64,000 nt of DNA from NCBI RefSeq assembly GCF_033568475.1, contig NC_133120.1:174561991-174625990 (forward strand), given 5' to 3'. Both the position numbers and the translations under genes were made by a program. The stretch is from Henckelia pumila. Its lineage: Eukaryota > Streptophyta > Magnoliopsida > Lamiales > Gesneriaceae. Position 1 is the stretch's first letter. Every line of letters starts with the position of its first letter. This document shows, in pieces, positions 47,821 to 59,735 of this stretch. The notes beneath the pieces were generated by a model. The model ran no database searches and had not been told where the DNA came from. It was given only the letters and a program-made list of their open reading frames with translations.

Positions 47821-49027
47821 TTTATTTTTTAGATCGAAAAAAAATCCACGCATTTATAAATTTTAAGCATGACTCCTAAATATTTAGGGATAATAGTCAA
47901 AATAGTCCCGTAAGTTTGCTTGTTTTGTGATTTGGTCCTGTAAGTATTTAATTTTGGGTTTTGGTCCTGTAACTTTAGTTATTTTGATCTTTTAAACTTT
48001 TTTATTTAAGAAATATTTTTATAATTAGGCCGATAATCAAACCGATCTAACATAAAAATATGATCTAACTGGTTGGACTGTTTTAACCGAACGGTCAAAT
48101 CGGAAAACCGTTTATATAATATAATTAATTAATAATATATTTTAAATTATAAAAACCTTAAAAAATTATATAAATAAAAATATATATTATTTATCGTAGT
48201 TTGAAAACTAAATAACTATATAAATATATTCAAAAAATTATAAAATCTAATATTAATAAATAATATTTTTAACAAAGAAAAAAATTTCAAATAATCATGT
48301 ATATATATATAATAAAATATTAAATTAAGGTTTTAAAATAAAAAAACTATTTTTTCAAAAAAAATCGAATAACTAATTTTTCAGTTCTTGACCAATTCTG
48401 TCGGTTTAACCGTTAAAACAGTTTTTTATAGTGTTTCAGATCAAATCAGTGACCAGTTCTGGGTCGAACAGGTCGGTACAATCCGGTTTTGAAAATATAG
48501 CATTTAATTTTTGATGTCACAACAGACACATCATTATTTCTCGATGTCACTTAAGCATTTTTATCTTCCACGTCAGCATTTTCTGATGTCACGTTAACAC
48601 TCTATGAAGAAAAGAACTAAAAACCAATTTTAACTTAACTTATAGGACTAAAACTCAAAATTAAATACTTACAGGATCAAAATACAAAATGGACAAGCTT
48701 ACATCATGACCATTTTTACTATATTTTCAAATATTTAATTATCATTTGGACATGAACAAATTCATAGATGGCATCATTTGGAACAAAACAAAAAGATCTA
48801 CATCACATCTTTCAACCAATATCTCATTATCAAAAACATTAATTAAAATGAATTAAGTGCAATATTTCATTTGATAAGATTCAATAAATGATTCTTCATG
48901 TACACAAATTTCATATTCCATCTTTGACCCAAATTTTTGGGACTGCATTTTCACTCAATACCCATGCACTATTCAAACAACACACAATTTAAAGACAAAA
49001 TAAAAAATCAACAATGTAAAAACTTTA
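47648..49027 (+). repeat. Polygalacturonase downstream flank, copied at 36568-37091
   Basis: Sequence downstream of the gene matching the shorter block at 36568-37091 over about 520 bp; the difference is the MULE at 47887-48728, absent from the other copy. Confidence 0.85.
47887..48728. mobile_element. Non-autonomous Mutator-like element, 842 bp
   Basis: 9-bp TSD aaatattta at 47878-47886 and 48729-48737. Terminal inverted repeats of about 90 bp begin GGGATAATAGTCAAAATAGT on the left and GAAAATATAGTAAAAATGGT on the right (reverse complement). No transposase is encoded. The duplicate at 36568-37091 shows the uninterrupted site CTAAATATTTAATTA. Confidence 0.93.
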
Positions 49028-49367
49028 ATTTGTCCTCCTATTCATAGATTTACAGATAGAGTACATTAACCCATGTTATTGCATATGCGACAACACTCTA
49101 ACCAGAAATGATCAATTCAAACATTTATCATAAATCTTTGTAGATACATGATAGTTACCAAAAAAATCACCACGCAATTATAAACGTTGTGAAAGCTGCA
49201 ATTACCTATTTTTTTTCCTTCACATAATAGTTGGAATATATACATATATGACAAAAACTCGATAGTAAAAATACAAGATTATATCTTTTGGAAGACGGAC
49301 TTGCGGATCTATTTCCATGAGACAAGTCGACCATGCCCATATCTACAATGAAAAGTAGTATTTGTGG

Positions 49368-49587
49368 GGTGGGTTTTCGGTATACCATAACAAAAATATC
49401 GGTATAAAAAAAATTCATACCGGTATCGATAACGAAATTTTGAAATTTTGGTATGGAAAAAATCTATATTGATACCGTATAGATACAAAAAAAAAAGTTT
49501 GTTATACCGAAAAAATGTCTACATATAAAAAAAAATTCGGTATGGTATGCCAAAAATTCGGTATTTCTGTTCGGTATCCCAGCCCTA
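49368..49587. mobile_element. hAT-type MITE (ACCG-rich family), copy 3
   Basis: 220 bp in reverse orientation relative to copy 1, ending CGGTATCCCAGCCCTA. Flanks tttgtggg and cttgtggc give a weak 8-bp TSD. It lies about 190 bp past the polygalacturonase stop codon, possibly in the 3' UTR or terminator zone. Confidence 0.7.
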
Positions 49588-49773
49588 CTTGTGGCAGGAA
49601 AAGTAATACTTTTTGATGAATCAGATCGAATAGGAGATCCGTCTCATCAAAATTGATATGTACAGTTTTTTTTAAGATACAATGAAATTGCATGGATTCG
49701 ACTAGGTACTCTGTTTTAACAATTTTTGCCCCCTTTCACTCTAAAATTGCTAACTTGTCAAGAAGTGGACAAT

Positions 49774-51360
49774 CTATACACACTCAGTGGGACTGGCGGG
49801 GTTCATGTTCCCTGTGGAGATGAATTTGGCATTGGAACATGCAGACTGTAGAGGGCCAATCGAGCCATACGGAACTAAGTCGATATTGGCCAATTCGATG
49901 CCTTCGCAAGGGACTGCGGAGCTGCAGTTGAGAGATACGGCCACCCGCGAAATTGTGGTTCCCTTTATGTTTTTGAAATGTACATCACTAATCTTCACCT
50001 TAGATTGCTGCATATATATATACCGCAAAGACGATTAGTTGTTAACTAGACGTGTTTCCGAGGACGGGTATGTTCGGAAGCTAACTCACCTCGGGTTTTC
50101 TCTTGGAGTCATAGTGCTGGTCGATGACGATTGGATTCTTGACTTGATTCATCACAATATCTTGATAAACAATGCTGCTAGCTTCCATCACCGGGGAATT
50201 ATGGTATGTCTTGATTCTAGCCCCGTTCGTCGTCCCGGTGAGCGTGCAATTCTTGATGCTGACCCCTTTCAGGCTTGTTTCATCCGGACGTTTACCAAGG
50301 CTTCCGATACTAAAAGTGAGCAAGCACAAGTTCTTCAATAAATACATGACTTGGAATTAAACGAAATAAGTCGAAAAACACATGTATAACCTGATGCCAT
50401 GTCCAGGGCCACAAGTGATGCCGGAGATGGTGATGTTTTCGGTGCCCTGGCCTATGGAAATACAGTCGTCTCCGGTTCCGATGGTGGAGTCTGTGATGCT
50501 GACATTAACGGAGCTGCTCAAGTGGACGCCATCCGTGTTGGGGCTGCTACCGGGGGCGGTGATGGTCAGGTTCCACAGAGCAACGTTGCTGCTGTCTGTC
50601 ACCTTCACGTGGAAACCCATGCTATTCACGAAATTCATGTCGTACATTGTGCCGTTTTGGACATTCCCGAATACCAGAGACTGCAAATGTTTGTGTACAT
50701 GTTAAAATATTAACATGTTCTGTTTAATATTGCTAGCTAGGGAAACATGACTTACAACTGGAAGAAGGGGGCCATCCTTACTTCCCCCCTTCATGAACTC
50801 CCACAGAGAGTCTCCACGGCCATTGATAGTCCCTCCGCCTTTGACGACGAAACCGTTGATGTAAGCAAGCATGATCCAGGCACCGTCGGAGAATTCACTG
50901 ATATCATCAAGAGCATACAAATTGCCTTGGATTTCGATTGTGATTGGTTGCTGAGCCGTGCACGGACCCTGAAGCAGGATTGGTCCTGAGACGAAGTCGC
51001 CGCTCGGGATGACTAGTTTCGCTGCTCCGGTCGACTTGCACGCTGCATTCCAAGCCTTTATCATGGCCTGCAATATGTAATGACGACATTGATACATGAT
51101 AATCAATTCCATCGGTTCCCTCCGAGTATTAATATTTGTTTAATTAATTTTTTTTTTTTTTTTAAATTGTATTCATGAATTTCCTTATAATATTAACTCA
51201 CCATTGCATCATCAGTTTGTTTATCAGCTTTGGCCCCAAACTTCGTAACATCAAAAACTGTCTCATCAGCAAGGCGACGGCGCAAACCGATGGATTCGGC
51301 ACCAATCGTGAGCAAGGATAAACCTAAAATGGCAACACATGCGTGAATTGGATGGCCCAT
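49774..51360 (-). CDS. Polygalacturonase (GH28), exo-PG-like, five exons, intact
   Basis: Exons: 51202-51360, 50756-51067, 50391-50680, 50090-50309, 49774-50007 (TAG at 49774-49776); all introns are GT...AG with phases 0, 0, 2, 0, and the 1215-bp CDS gives 404 residues, normal for the family. The N terminus (MGHPIHACVAILGLSLLTIG) is a signal peptide, so the enzyme is secreted to the cell wall, where it hydrolyses alpha-1,4 bonds of homogalacturonan. The four GH28 motifs are present: SPNTDGVH, GTGDDCIS (catalytic Asp), CGPGHGISIGSLG (catalytic His; spans the exon 3/4 junction) and ARIKTY. The C-terminal EGIELANIDLVPYG and the compact N terminus resemble pollen-type exopolygalacturonases; exo versus endo is inferred. 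It is the one clearly intact, recognisable host enzyme gene here, flanked by MITEs downstream and by a young copia about 1 kb upstream. Confidence 0.95.
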
Positions 51361-51676
51361 TTCGCCTTGCTCGTAAGAAAAACTTGAAAAAAACGATACA
51401 GTTGTTGTTATGTGCTACGAAGAATATTGGATGACATTTATTATATTTTTTTGGGGTTAACGTAAAATTGCTTGTGAAAAAGTGAATCTTGCCATTCAAA
51501 AAGACTTCTGCAATTGGCTTTCGCTACCATTGATTCCATCCCCTGATCCAAATATTTTCTCAGCGAATTCTTCGCACAGTGCAATTCATGCCATCAGTTT
51601 GAAGGGCGGGACCTTACTTACTATTTTTAGCAAGATATCAGATCTCTCGCTTAATTAAATTTTTTCCCAAGTGCAT

Positions 51677-51691
51677 CTATATATGACGTCA
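51677..51691 (-). promoter_or_regulatory. Possible polygalacturonase promoter: TATA box with adjacent TGACGTCA
   Basis: On the minus strand TGACGTCATATATAG lies about 315 bp before the ATG: a bZIP-type palindrome TGACGTCA overlapping a TATATA box. Position and strand fit, but the start site is not shown by sequence alone. Confidence 0.35.
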
Positions 51692-51888
51692 CTGGATGAT
51701 TCTATATGTTACATCAAGAGAAACACTCTTTGTCTATTTTTACGAGATGTCTCACTTCAAAAAAAAAAATAAAAATGTATTGTTGAATCTTACATGTTTG
51801 TTTTCACCCGACATTTTCACCCAACATCTCGTACAAGAAAGGAAACAGGAGTTAAAGAATCACCCAAAGTTACATTATCATTCAACTC

Positions 51889-52421
51889 ATGCAACGTATA
51901 TATATTAATCATCCACAAGCAGTTCAACCCTCGAGTTGATTCGTATGCAGGGCCATTTTTGAATAAAACCGCAATAATATTTTGATAGGGATTCGACATG
52001 CCAACACCTGATATAGTTTTTTACTATCCTTGTGCTCTTATTAACTTCAACTGTGTCGATCAAGGAAATAATCATATATACCAAGGAAAATTTAATTAAT
52101 ACGACTCCGAGGGGAGTGGACCGATGACGCGCTTAAGTCCCTGTTTCCCATAGCAAACTCTCTCGTCTGCGTACATATACACGCAAGGTCACAAATGCAT
52201 GCACCCGAAATGAAGTTTTCCTCTTAGTTAGTTGTCATTGATTTTGTCTGTATTTACTTATTTCCTAGGGATGTTCTGCTTTTATTTTTTCTGATACCCT
52301 AGCTGTTCTGATGTTACTATTACTTTTGTATAGCCTTTTGGGAAGGTTTTGGCCTAGTCCCCCTCCTCCGTTAGGTTTTATTTGTACCGCTTTTTTTTTT
52401 TAAAAAAAAAAAAAAAAAGCC
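51889..52421 (+). repeat. Duplicated segment, copy 1 left half (partner 63228-63765)
   Basis: From CATGCAACGTATATATATTA to the T11/A17 run before Copia-5. It matches 63228-63765 with about 14 differences (2.6%). Copy 1 continues at 61821 on the other side of Copia-5. The end (CCTCCTCCGTTAGG...TTTGTAC then T-run, A-run) resembles a LINE 3' tail, without proof. Confidence 0.9.
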
Positions 52422-54267
52422 TGTTGGAGAACGGAGATCAGATCAATCAGAATTGATACCCGGTGCAGCGAAAGTTTAAAAATTTTATATGGAACGATTC
52501 CATAATGGGTATCAAAACTTTACGATTAAATTGTGTGTGTAAAAATTAAATAACAATTATAAATTTTTACCTCCAATCTCGAATCGAGATTATGGACACC
52601 AACAGATTACTCTGCTCTTGTTGTATATCCCTGGAACTGATGGACGAACTGTTCTTCAATCAGGTCCACGAACAGAGATTTAATCCCTTTGATAGATTGC
52701 ACTAGAAAATCTATCAGAAGTTTCTACGAAGAGAATTAACGAATTTGATCCGTTAAACCAGACTGCAATTCAAAATTCACAGGCTGGATTTTCCCGACAG
52801 AGAGAGGGAGGGGGCGGCCACTTTGATAAAAACGCAGCTAGGGTTTTCAAAATATTTTGTGACCTCTGTTGTCTAATTTCTGTACTGCAATAACTTATTT
52901 ATAATATGGGCTGCTAACAGCTTAGGGCCCATTAGTCATAAGTTCAAGCCTGACAAGCAAAGCCCGCATGTTCAAAAATTAATATAAAATTCATCGTGAC
53001 TCTGATTGATAAACCGATTTTACCAATGTTCACAGAAACCATTTCTGCACCTTTTAAAGTCAAGATAAATTTTTCTGAATCCGAATTCAGTGATTTCCAA
53101 AAATGCCCATCCCTATGTCATTTTAGGAAATCTTACTCCTCTACTCTTAAATAAGAAGTCCCACTTCTTTGTTCATTAAATTTAACTCTTTAAATTTAAC
53201 TATCTCAACATGGATTAAAAATCCATTACTCTGTGTGACCCTCAATGGTTCAGGGATACAGCTAGCCGTGGGCTCACAACTCCTTGTGACTCGGAACAAC
53301 AATTTCCGACTTAACCATCGAATCATGGTAAGAGCGCCTAGCAACATCGCCCCATGATTCCCTAGGTATCACTGATAGTGTCTGCAAGAACCAATAGATT
53401 TTGGTTAGCGTACAGTACGGTCCCTTCATCCATATATCCCGATCGAATCAACAACCATTGGTAAATCGAGAGTCGTTCGAGATTCGATAACTATGCAATA
53501 CATCTTGAAGATCAAATAGTGACATCGCATGTGCTACTAAGAAACCATTTCTTAAAACACATCATGTACTCTGGCCAGAGATTCGTCACACTAATATCTC
53601 CTCAGATCGCATAGGATATCCACACTCGCAAGTATGTGGTGAATCTTTGACAACAAAGCATCGACTCCTATATGTGTTGTAACTGTACCCAATCCCGACA
53701 CCTGATGACCCCAATAGAGTCGGTAAACGAGTCAAAGCACAGTACTAGCATATAGAGTCTCAATGATGTTTCAAGTAGTAAGGACTAATGGTGTGCAACC
53801 AAAACCGCGGACTTTATCCACTCGATAAGTGATAACCACTTGGAAAGTCCGGATAGGGTAGTTCGATCATTCATCGTATGAATATCCATTTGCATGCTTT
53901 GAACATCTCTATGTTCCTTACCAATGAAACGTGGTACTCTGCATCGCAAATGCTAGTCTCAAACTCGAGCGATCCTTATCCTTATTCACGGACGGCTCAA
54001 TCGACTAGGAACGATTTAGAATATACAGTGACTATAAGATGTGTTTCATGATAGACATCCCCATGTACTACCATATCTTACATACACTATAGTATATTCA
54101 AGGTCTTTATCAAACAACAATAGTATATCACAATATAACAATATGAAGAAAGATAAAGTCATTGCCATTAATAAAAGTGTAAATTATATTTAAACAAAAG
54201 ATTGTTTATACAAAGAGTCATCAAAGCCCTTAGCCACAAGTTGGCTCACCGGGTACCCACTCTTTCA
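52422..54267 (-). repeat. Copia-5 3' LTR
   Basis: 1846 bp, + strand TGTTGGAGAACGG...CACTCTTTCA. As the 3' LTR of a minus-strand element it faces the polygalacturonase gene, whose start codon is about 1.06 kb away in the same direction. Confidence 0.97.
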
Positions 54268-54281
54268 ATCTCCCACTTGCC
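54268..54281 (-). promoter_or_regulatory. Copia-5 polypurine tract
   Basis: Minus-strand GGCAAGTGGGAGAT sits between the polyprotein stop codon (54282-54284) and the 3' LTR. Confidence 0.8.
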
Positions 54282-57200
54282 CTAAAGCCAACTAGTCATA
54301 CTACGTAGACCCATTGCTTCGCGATGTTTGTCAAATAATGGTCCTGGCAAGGGCTTAGTAAGTGGATCAGCGATATTGTCTGCAGAGGCCACTCTTTCGA
54401 CAGTGATGTCTCCTCTTTCCACGATCTCCCGGATGATGTGGTATTTCCTCAGTACGTGTTTGGATCTTTGATGAGACCTTGGTTCCTTTGCCTGAGCAAC
54501 GGCACCCGTGTTGTCACAGTACACCGGGACTGGACCAACAACTTCCGGAATAACGCCCAACTCTTGAACGAAATTCCTCATCCAAACGGCCTCTTTAGCA
54601 GCAGCTGATGCTGCAATGTATTCTGCCTCAGTGGTGGAATCCGCTGTGGTGTCCTGCTTGGAACTCTTCCAAAAGACAGCACCGCCATTGAGCATGAACA
54701 CAAACCCAGAGGTTGACTTCGAGTCATCCACGTCGCTTTGGAAGCTAGAGTCGGTATAGCCTTCCAATTTTAGTTCTCTTCCTCCATATACCATGAACAT
54801 ATTCTTAGTCCTTCGTAAGTACTTAAGAATGTCCTTCACGGCTTTCCAATGCATTTGACCGGGATTAGCTTGATATCTGCTCGTGACACTCAGAGCAAAT
54901 GCTACATCCGGTCTGGTAGATATCATCCCATACATGATACTACCAATGGCTGACGCATATGGTACATGTGTCATTTTCTCTATCTCTTCATCAGTCTTGG
55001 GACACATAGACTTGGATAGAGAAACTCCATGACACATAGGTAGATGTCCTCTCTTGGACCCATCCATTGAAAACCGTTTCAATATGGTGTCGATGTAGGT
55101 TGCTTGAGTGAGTCCTATCATTCTCTTAGATCTATCTCTATAGATCTGTATCCCTAGAATATAGGATGCCTCACCCAAATCCTTCATCGAGAATCTACCT
55201 GATAACCATATCTTTGTTGACTGCAACATCCCTACATCATTCCCAATGAGTAGGATGTCATCAACATAAAGTACTAAGAATGTCACAGCATCCTTAACTA
55301 CTTTCTTGTACACGCATGGTTCCTCCGGGTTCTTGATGAAACCAAAATCCTTTATTGTTTCATCAAATTTCTGGTTCCAACTTCTTGATGCTTGTTTTAG
55401 ACCATAGATTGATCTCTGAAGCTTGCATACCTTATGCTTGCTTCCCATGGATGTGTATCCCTCAGGCTGCGTCATATAGATCTCTTCCTTAATGGTTCCA
55501 TTAAGAAATGCAGTCTTCACATCCATTTTCCATATCTCATAGTCATACCAAGCAGCTATGGCAATAAGGATTCTTATGGACTTGAACATTGCAACTGGTG
55601 AAAAGGTTTCGTCATAGTCAACTCCTTGTCTTTGAGTATAACCTTTTGCCACCAATCGTGCCTTGTAGGTCAATACCTTACCATCAGGCCCAAGCTTTCT
55701 CTTGTAGATCCATTTACACCCTATTGGAACAATTCCATCGGGAGGATCTACTAAAGACCAAACTTGGTTTGTATGCATCGAATCTATTTCCGACTGCATA
55801 GCTTCAAGCCATAAATTTGAATCCGCATCAGAAATTGCTTCCTTGAAGTTTCTTGGATCACATCCAACGTCGGGTTCATCTTGATCCCCTTCAAGAAGAA
55901 GACCATATCGAATAGGAGGTCTAGAAGTCCTCTCGGATCTTCTAAGTATAGGCGTGTCTATCAATGGTTCCTGAGGTGTAGGATCATTATTTTGTATTTC
56001 GGGTTCTTCTCGAATTTCTTCGAGTTCCATCATCTCGCCTTTCTTATCCAATAAGAACTCCTTCTCCAAGAAGGTGGCATTCCTTGAAACAAACACCTTT
56101 GTTTCAGCAGGATGATAGAAATAATATCCGATTGAATTCTTCGGATACCCTACAAAATAACATAAGGTGGATCTACTATCCAACTTATCTCCCACTGTCT
56201 GCTTCACGTAAGCAGGACATCCCCAAATTCTCAAGTACGAATACTTAGGAGCTTTGCCATTCCATAACTCATATGGTGTTTTGTCCACTGCTTTGGTGTG
56301 GACGTTGTTCAACAACAATACCGCCGTTTCAAGCGCATAGCCCCAAAACGAAGGTGAAAGCTCAGTGAAGCTCATCATAGATCGAACCATGTCCAACAAA
56401 GTTCGATTACGACGCTCCGATACACCATTTAGCTGAGGTGTCATAGGAGGAGTCCACTGAGAGAGAATCTCATTCTCTTTCAGATAGTCCAAAAACTCGG
56501 TACTTAAGTATTCTCCACCTCGATCCGATCGAAGTGCTTTAATACTTTTACCTAGCTTATTTTCTACTTCAGCCTTGAATTCTTTGAACTTTTCAAATGC
56601 TTCAGACTTATATTTCATTAAATATAAATACCCATACCTAGAATAATCATCAATAAAGGTAATGAAGTAGGTGTGGCCATATTGAGTACCAATTCTAAAT
56701 GGACCACAAACATCTGTATGGATCAAATCCAACAGATTTTGACTACGCTCAGGTTTCCCCTTAAAAGGAGATTTAGTCATTTTTCCTTTCAGGCAGGACT
56801 CACAAGTAGGTAGAGAGTAAATATCAGACATATCAAACATGCCCTCTCCCACTAGCTTGTTCATCCTCCTTGAGGAAATATGACCTAGCCTAGCATGCCA
56901 AAGGTTTACCGGGTTTTGACTATCGATTTTCCTTTTGTTTGTTGTTGCCGGTTTATCAACATAATTTATTGGAACGTCTTTTAATTTTAAGTTATATAGA
57001 TCGTTTTCAAGTTGTTCATTTCCAATCAAACATTCATTCTTGTAAATATTGCAAATCTCATTCACAAAATTGCAAGAAAAACCATCTCTATCAAGCATAG
57101 AAACAGAAATAATGTTTTTAATTAAATCTGGAACAAATAAAACGTCTCTCAAAAGTAACTTAAAATCGTTCTGCAAAATTAAATAAACATCTCCCACAGC

Positions 57201-58226
57201 TTTAGCTTCAACTCGAGAACCATTTCCGAGCCTCAGCTGGGTCTCACCCATTCTAAGCCTGCGACTTCTTGTCATCACCTGCAAATCATTGCAAATGTGA
57301 GATCCACATCCGGTATCCAATACCCAAGAAGTAGTATTAAGTGAAACATTTATTTCAATATAGAACATACCCTTTGCAGTTCGCAACTGCTCTAGATATT
57401 CCTTGCAGTTACGTTTCCAATGACCGGGCTTCTTGCAGTAATGGCAAACATCCTTGGACTTTTCCATGTTTGAAGCCTTTGTCTTGTACTTCTTCTCGGG
57501 TTCGGTTTTCTTGGGTGGGGCAGAACGTTTCTTACCCTTTGTACTTGGCCCCTTCTTAGCAGAAGAAGAGGATCCCACCAAGAAAGCCGATTTATCCTTC
57601 TTTAAAGTGGATTCATATGTCACAAGCATATTGACCATCTCTTCAAGGGAGGCCTCTATCTTGTTCATATTGAAATTCACCACAAATCCGTCAAACGAAG
57701 AAGGAAGAGATAGAAGTAGTAAGTCCACGTTGAGTTCATGCTCCAACACCAAATCAAGCATTACCAACTTCTGTATGAGCCAAATCACTCGTACCCCATG
57801 ATCACGGACCGAAGTCCCTTCACGCATGCGACACGTCATTAGCTCTTTTACAGTAGCGAACCTTTCAGCTCTCGATTGAGCCCCAAAAAGTTCCTTGAGT
57901 TGTACGTGAATGTCAGCAGCAGTCACGATATCCTCAAATTGCCTCTGGAGTTCATCAGACATCGAGGCTTGCATATAGCATTTGGCATTGATATCATGGT
58001 CCCACCATGTATCAAGTTTGGCCAACTCTTCCGGACTTACATCAGCTGGTGCTTCCTTCGGAGGAGATTTTTCTAACACGTAGAGCATCTTCTCCGAGAT
58101 CAAGACAATCTTCAACTTACAGAACCATTCCGTATAGTTTGCGCCAGTCAGTTTATTTTGTTCGAGGATAGAGAAAAGTGGATTACGCGAATTCATCTTT
58201 ATGAAATACTGAAAAGAAACAGACAA
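54282..58226 (-). CDS. Copia-5 gag-pol polyprotein, intact (1314 codons)
   Basis: The frame opens at ATG 58226; an alternative start is codon 11 (58196, MNSRNPLFSILEQNK), which fits copia gag N termini better. Domains by residue: UBN2-type gag about 10-245; CCHC knuckle 261-274 (CHYCKKPGHWKRNC); aspartic protease DTGCGSH at 304-310; GAG-pre-integrase with HARLGH and CESC at 444-478; integrase catalytic D505, D568, E604; reverse transcriptase about 820-1060 with YVDD near 986-989; RNase H about 1150-1290 ([21 protein letters not shown]). All catalytic residues examined are present. The product is normally cleaved by its own protease and forms particles that copy the RNA and integrate it. The stop is 14 bp before the 3' LTR. 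No frameshift or stop was seen, so the element may be mobile. Confidence 0.96.
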   Translation of the reverse strand: MSVSFQYFIKMNSRNPLFSILEQNKLTGANYTEWFCKLKIVLISEKMLYVLEKSPPKEAPADVSPEELAKLDTWWDHDINAKCYMQASMSDELQRQFEDIVTAADIHVQLKELFGAQSRAERFATVKELMTCRMREGTSVRDHGVRVIWLIQKLVMLDLVLEHELNVDLLLLSLPSSFDGFVVNFNMNKIEASLEEMVNMLVTYESTLKKDKSAFLVGSSSSAKKGPSTKGKKRSAPPKKTEPEKKYKTKASNMEKSKDVCHYCKKPGHWKRNCKEYLEQLRTAKGMFYIEINVSLNTTSWVLDTGCGSHICNDLQVMTRSRRLRMGETQLRLGNGSRVEAKAVGDVYLILQNDFKLLLRDVLFVPDLIKNIISVSMLDRDGFSCNFVNEICNIYKNECLIGNEQLENDLYNLKLKDVPINYVDKPATTNKRKIDSQNPVNLWHARLGHISSRRMNKLVGEGMFDMSDIYSLPTCESCLKGKMTKSPFKGKPERSQNLLDLIHTDVCGPFRIGTQYGHTYFITFIDDYSRYGYLYLMKYKSEAFEKFKEFKAEVENKLGKSIKALRSDRGGEYLSTEFLDYLKENEILSQWTPPMTPQLNGVSERRNRTLLDMVRSMMSFTELSPSFWGYALETAVLLLNNVHTKAVDKTPYELWNGKAPKYSYLRIWGCPAYVKQTVGDKLDSRSTLCYFVGYPKNSIGYYFYHPAETKVFVSRNATFLEKEFLLDKKGEMMELEEIREEPEIQNNDPTPQEPLIDTPILRRSERTSRPPIRYGLLLEGDQDEPDVGCDPRNFKEAISDADSNLWLEAMQSEIDSMHTNQVWSLVDPPDGIVPIGCKWIYKRKLGPDGKVLTYKARLVAKGYTQRQGVDYDETFSPVAMFKSIRILIAIAAWYDYEIWKMDVKTAFLNGTIKEEIYMTQPEGYTSMGSKHKVCKLQRSIYGLKQASRSWNQKFDETIKDFGFIKNPEEPCVYKKVVKDAVTFLVLYVDDILLIGNDVGMLQSTKIWLSGRFSMKDLGEASYILGIQIYRDRSKRMIGLTQATYIDTILKRFSMDGSKRGHLPMCHGVSLSKSMCPKTDEEIEKMTHVPYASAIGSIMYGMISTRPDVAFALSVTSRYQANPGQMHWKAVKDILKYLRRTKNMFMVYGGRELKLEGYTDSSFQSDVDDSKSTSGFVFMLNGGAVFWKSSKQDTTADSTTEAEYIAASAAAKEAVWMRNFVQELGVIPEVVGPVPVYCDNTGAVAQAKEPRSHQRSKHVLRKYHIIREIVERGDITVERVASADNIADPLTKPLPGPLFDKHREAMGLRSMTSWL

Positions 58227-59735
58227 ATATCAGTGATTGTTTAATTAATTTACTAAGACATAAAATAGGCGAAATTTATTTTATGAATCTCACTCCCACT
58301 ATTTTAACGATTTCACTACCCTCTAGTGAAAACGGGAAACTGTTTTCCTTAGTGAGAACATGGAGTCCAATTGACAAACTATGGTCCCGAATAATATCAG
58401 CCAACCATAATTTTCAAAAGGTAGAGCCCAATTGCTTCCAAAGCAACCTCCATGTTTTTTACCTCATGTCCAATAAGGGCCCAATAATATGACGCCGTTT
58501 ATTATGACATGTCAAGATGACCCATCAATATTAAATTGTGATGGACGGTCGCCATGTGGATCCCCCAATAATATGAGCCGATCCCATGGGAGTTCCACCC
58601 AACTTACAACATGTGTCGATCCAATGTACAGCTTTCCGACGAACGGGCCCCCCCAATAATATGATCCGAACCGTATCCGCGGGTAGCATCTCATACATTG
58701 ATCGTTGATGGAAGGTAGGAACATTTAAACAATTTTAAATTTCCTTTATTTATCTTGATATCAATTTTAAATCATATTTAAAATGAGGGATTTTAATTTT
58801 TGAAAATTTGTCTCATCATTTCAAAATTTTGTATGCTTGCCGGATTCACACAATTTTGTCTAAAACATGCATACAACAATAATATCATATATTATATAGG
58901 ATGATCGATTCCATTTCTAATCGACCCGTGGTTGCCAATCACGAGTCTTAGTCCAATCCTAGGTAATATGCAGGTATGCAATGCAATCCTATTACATTGA
59001 GCTTCCAATTTACATTTCTTCAGTCTTTATTGTTTGCTGGGCCCACCTCCGTCTTCAAATCTTCATCTCCCACTAAGTCTAATGTATTTACAATAAATAA
59101 CCATGACAAATAGGGGATACATTTCAAGGGGTGGGAACGGGCCATAAACCAGGCCCACTAATATTACATATGACAATTCATATTGGGCCATAAATCAGGC
59201 CCATTAATAAATCCAATAACAATAAAAACAAATGTAAATTCCTAACATACACCTACAAAATTGGTCATGGCAATCGATCATCCTTATCCAATAATATTTA
59301 ATTCAAAATTAATTTATTGGATAACATGCAATGGCAATTTAAATTAAAAGGATAAAATCATATTCCATATATAAAATCTTATTTTACATACAAAATCATA
59401 TTTTATCTTTTTATCAAATAAAATCATATTTTACATATAAAATCCAATTTTATACATAAAATCATATTTTACTCAATATTTTCATAAGATCATATCTTAT
59501 CATCAATTGTACCAAAAATAATTAATTTCATAAAATTTGATTTAACGGATAAAATCTATAAATTTTTCAAAAATTCAAATTTATCCAAAAATCAATTTTA
59601 AAATTTTCGGACTCGAATAATTCGATCCGATGCCTCGTGGACCAATCAAAAACAATTTTCGACCGGACCAAAAATAGAATTTTAACATATTAAAATTTTA
59701 ATTTTAAAATTAAAAATTAATTTTTCCGCGGGCCG

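Noticed and set aside
49787-50713. Plus-strand frames opposite the polygalacturonase exons.
   Set aside because: Antisense shadows of a gene with complete exons, splice sites and GH28 motifs.
52365-52421. LINE 3' end (GTTAGG...TTTGTAC followed by T-run and A-run).
   Set aside because: Suggestive only: no LINE ORF, TSD or upstream homology could be shown.
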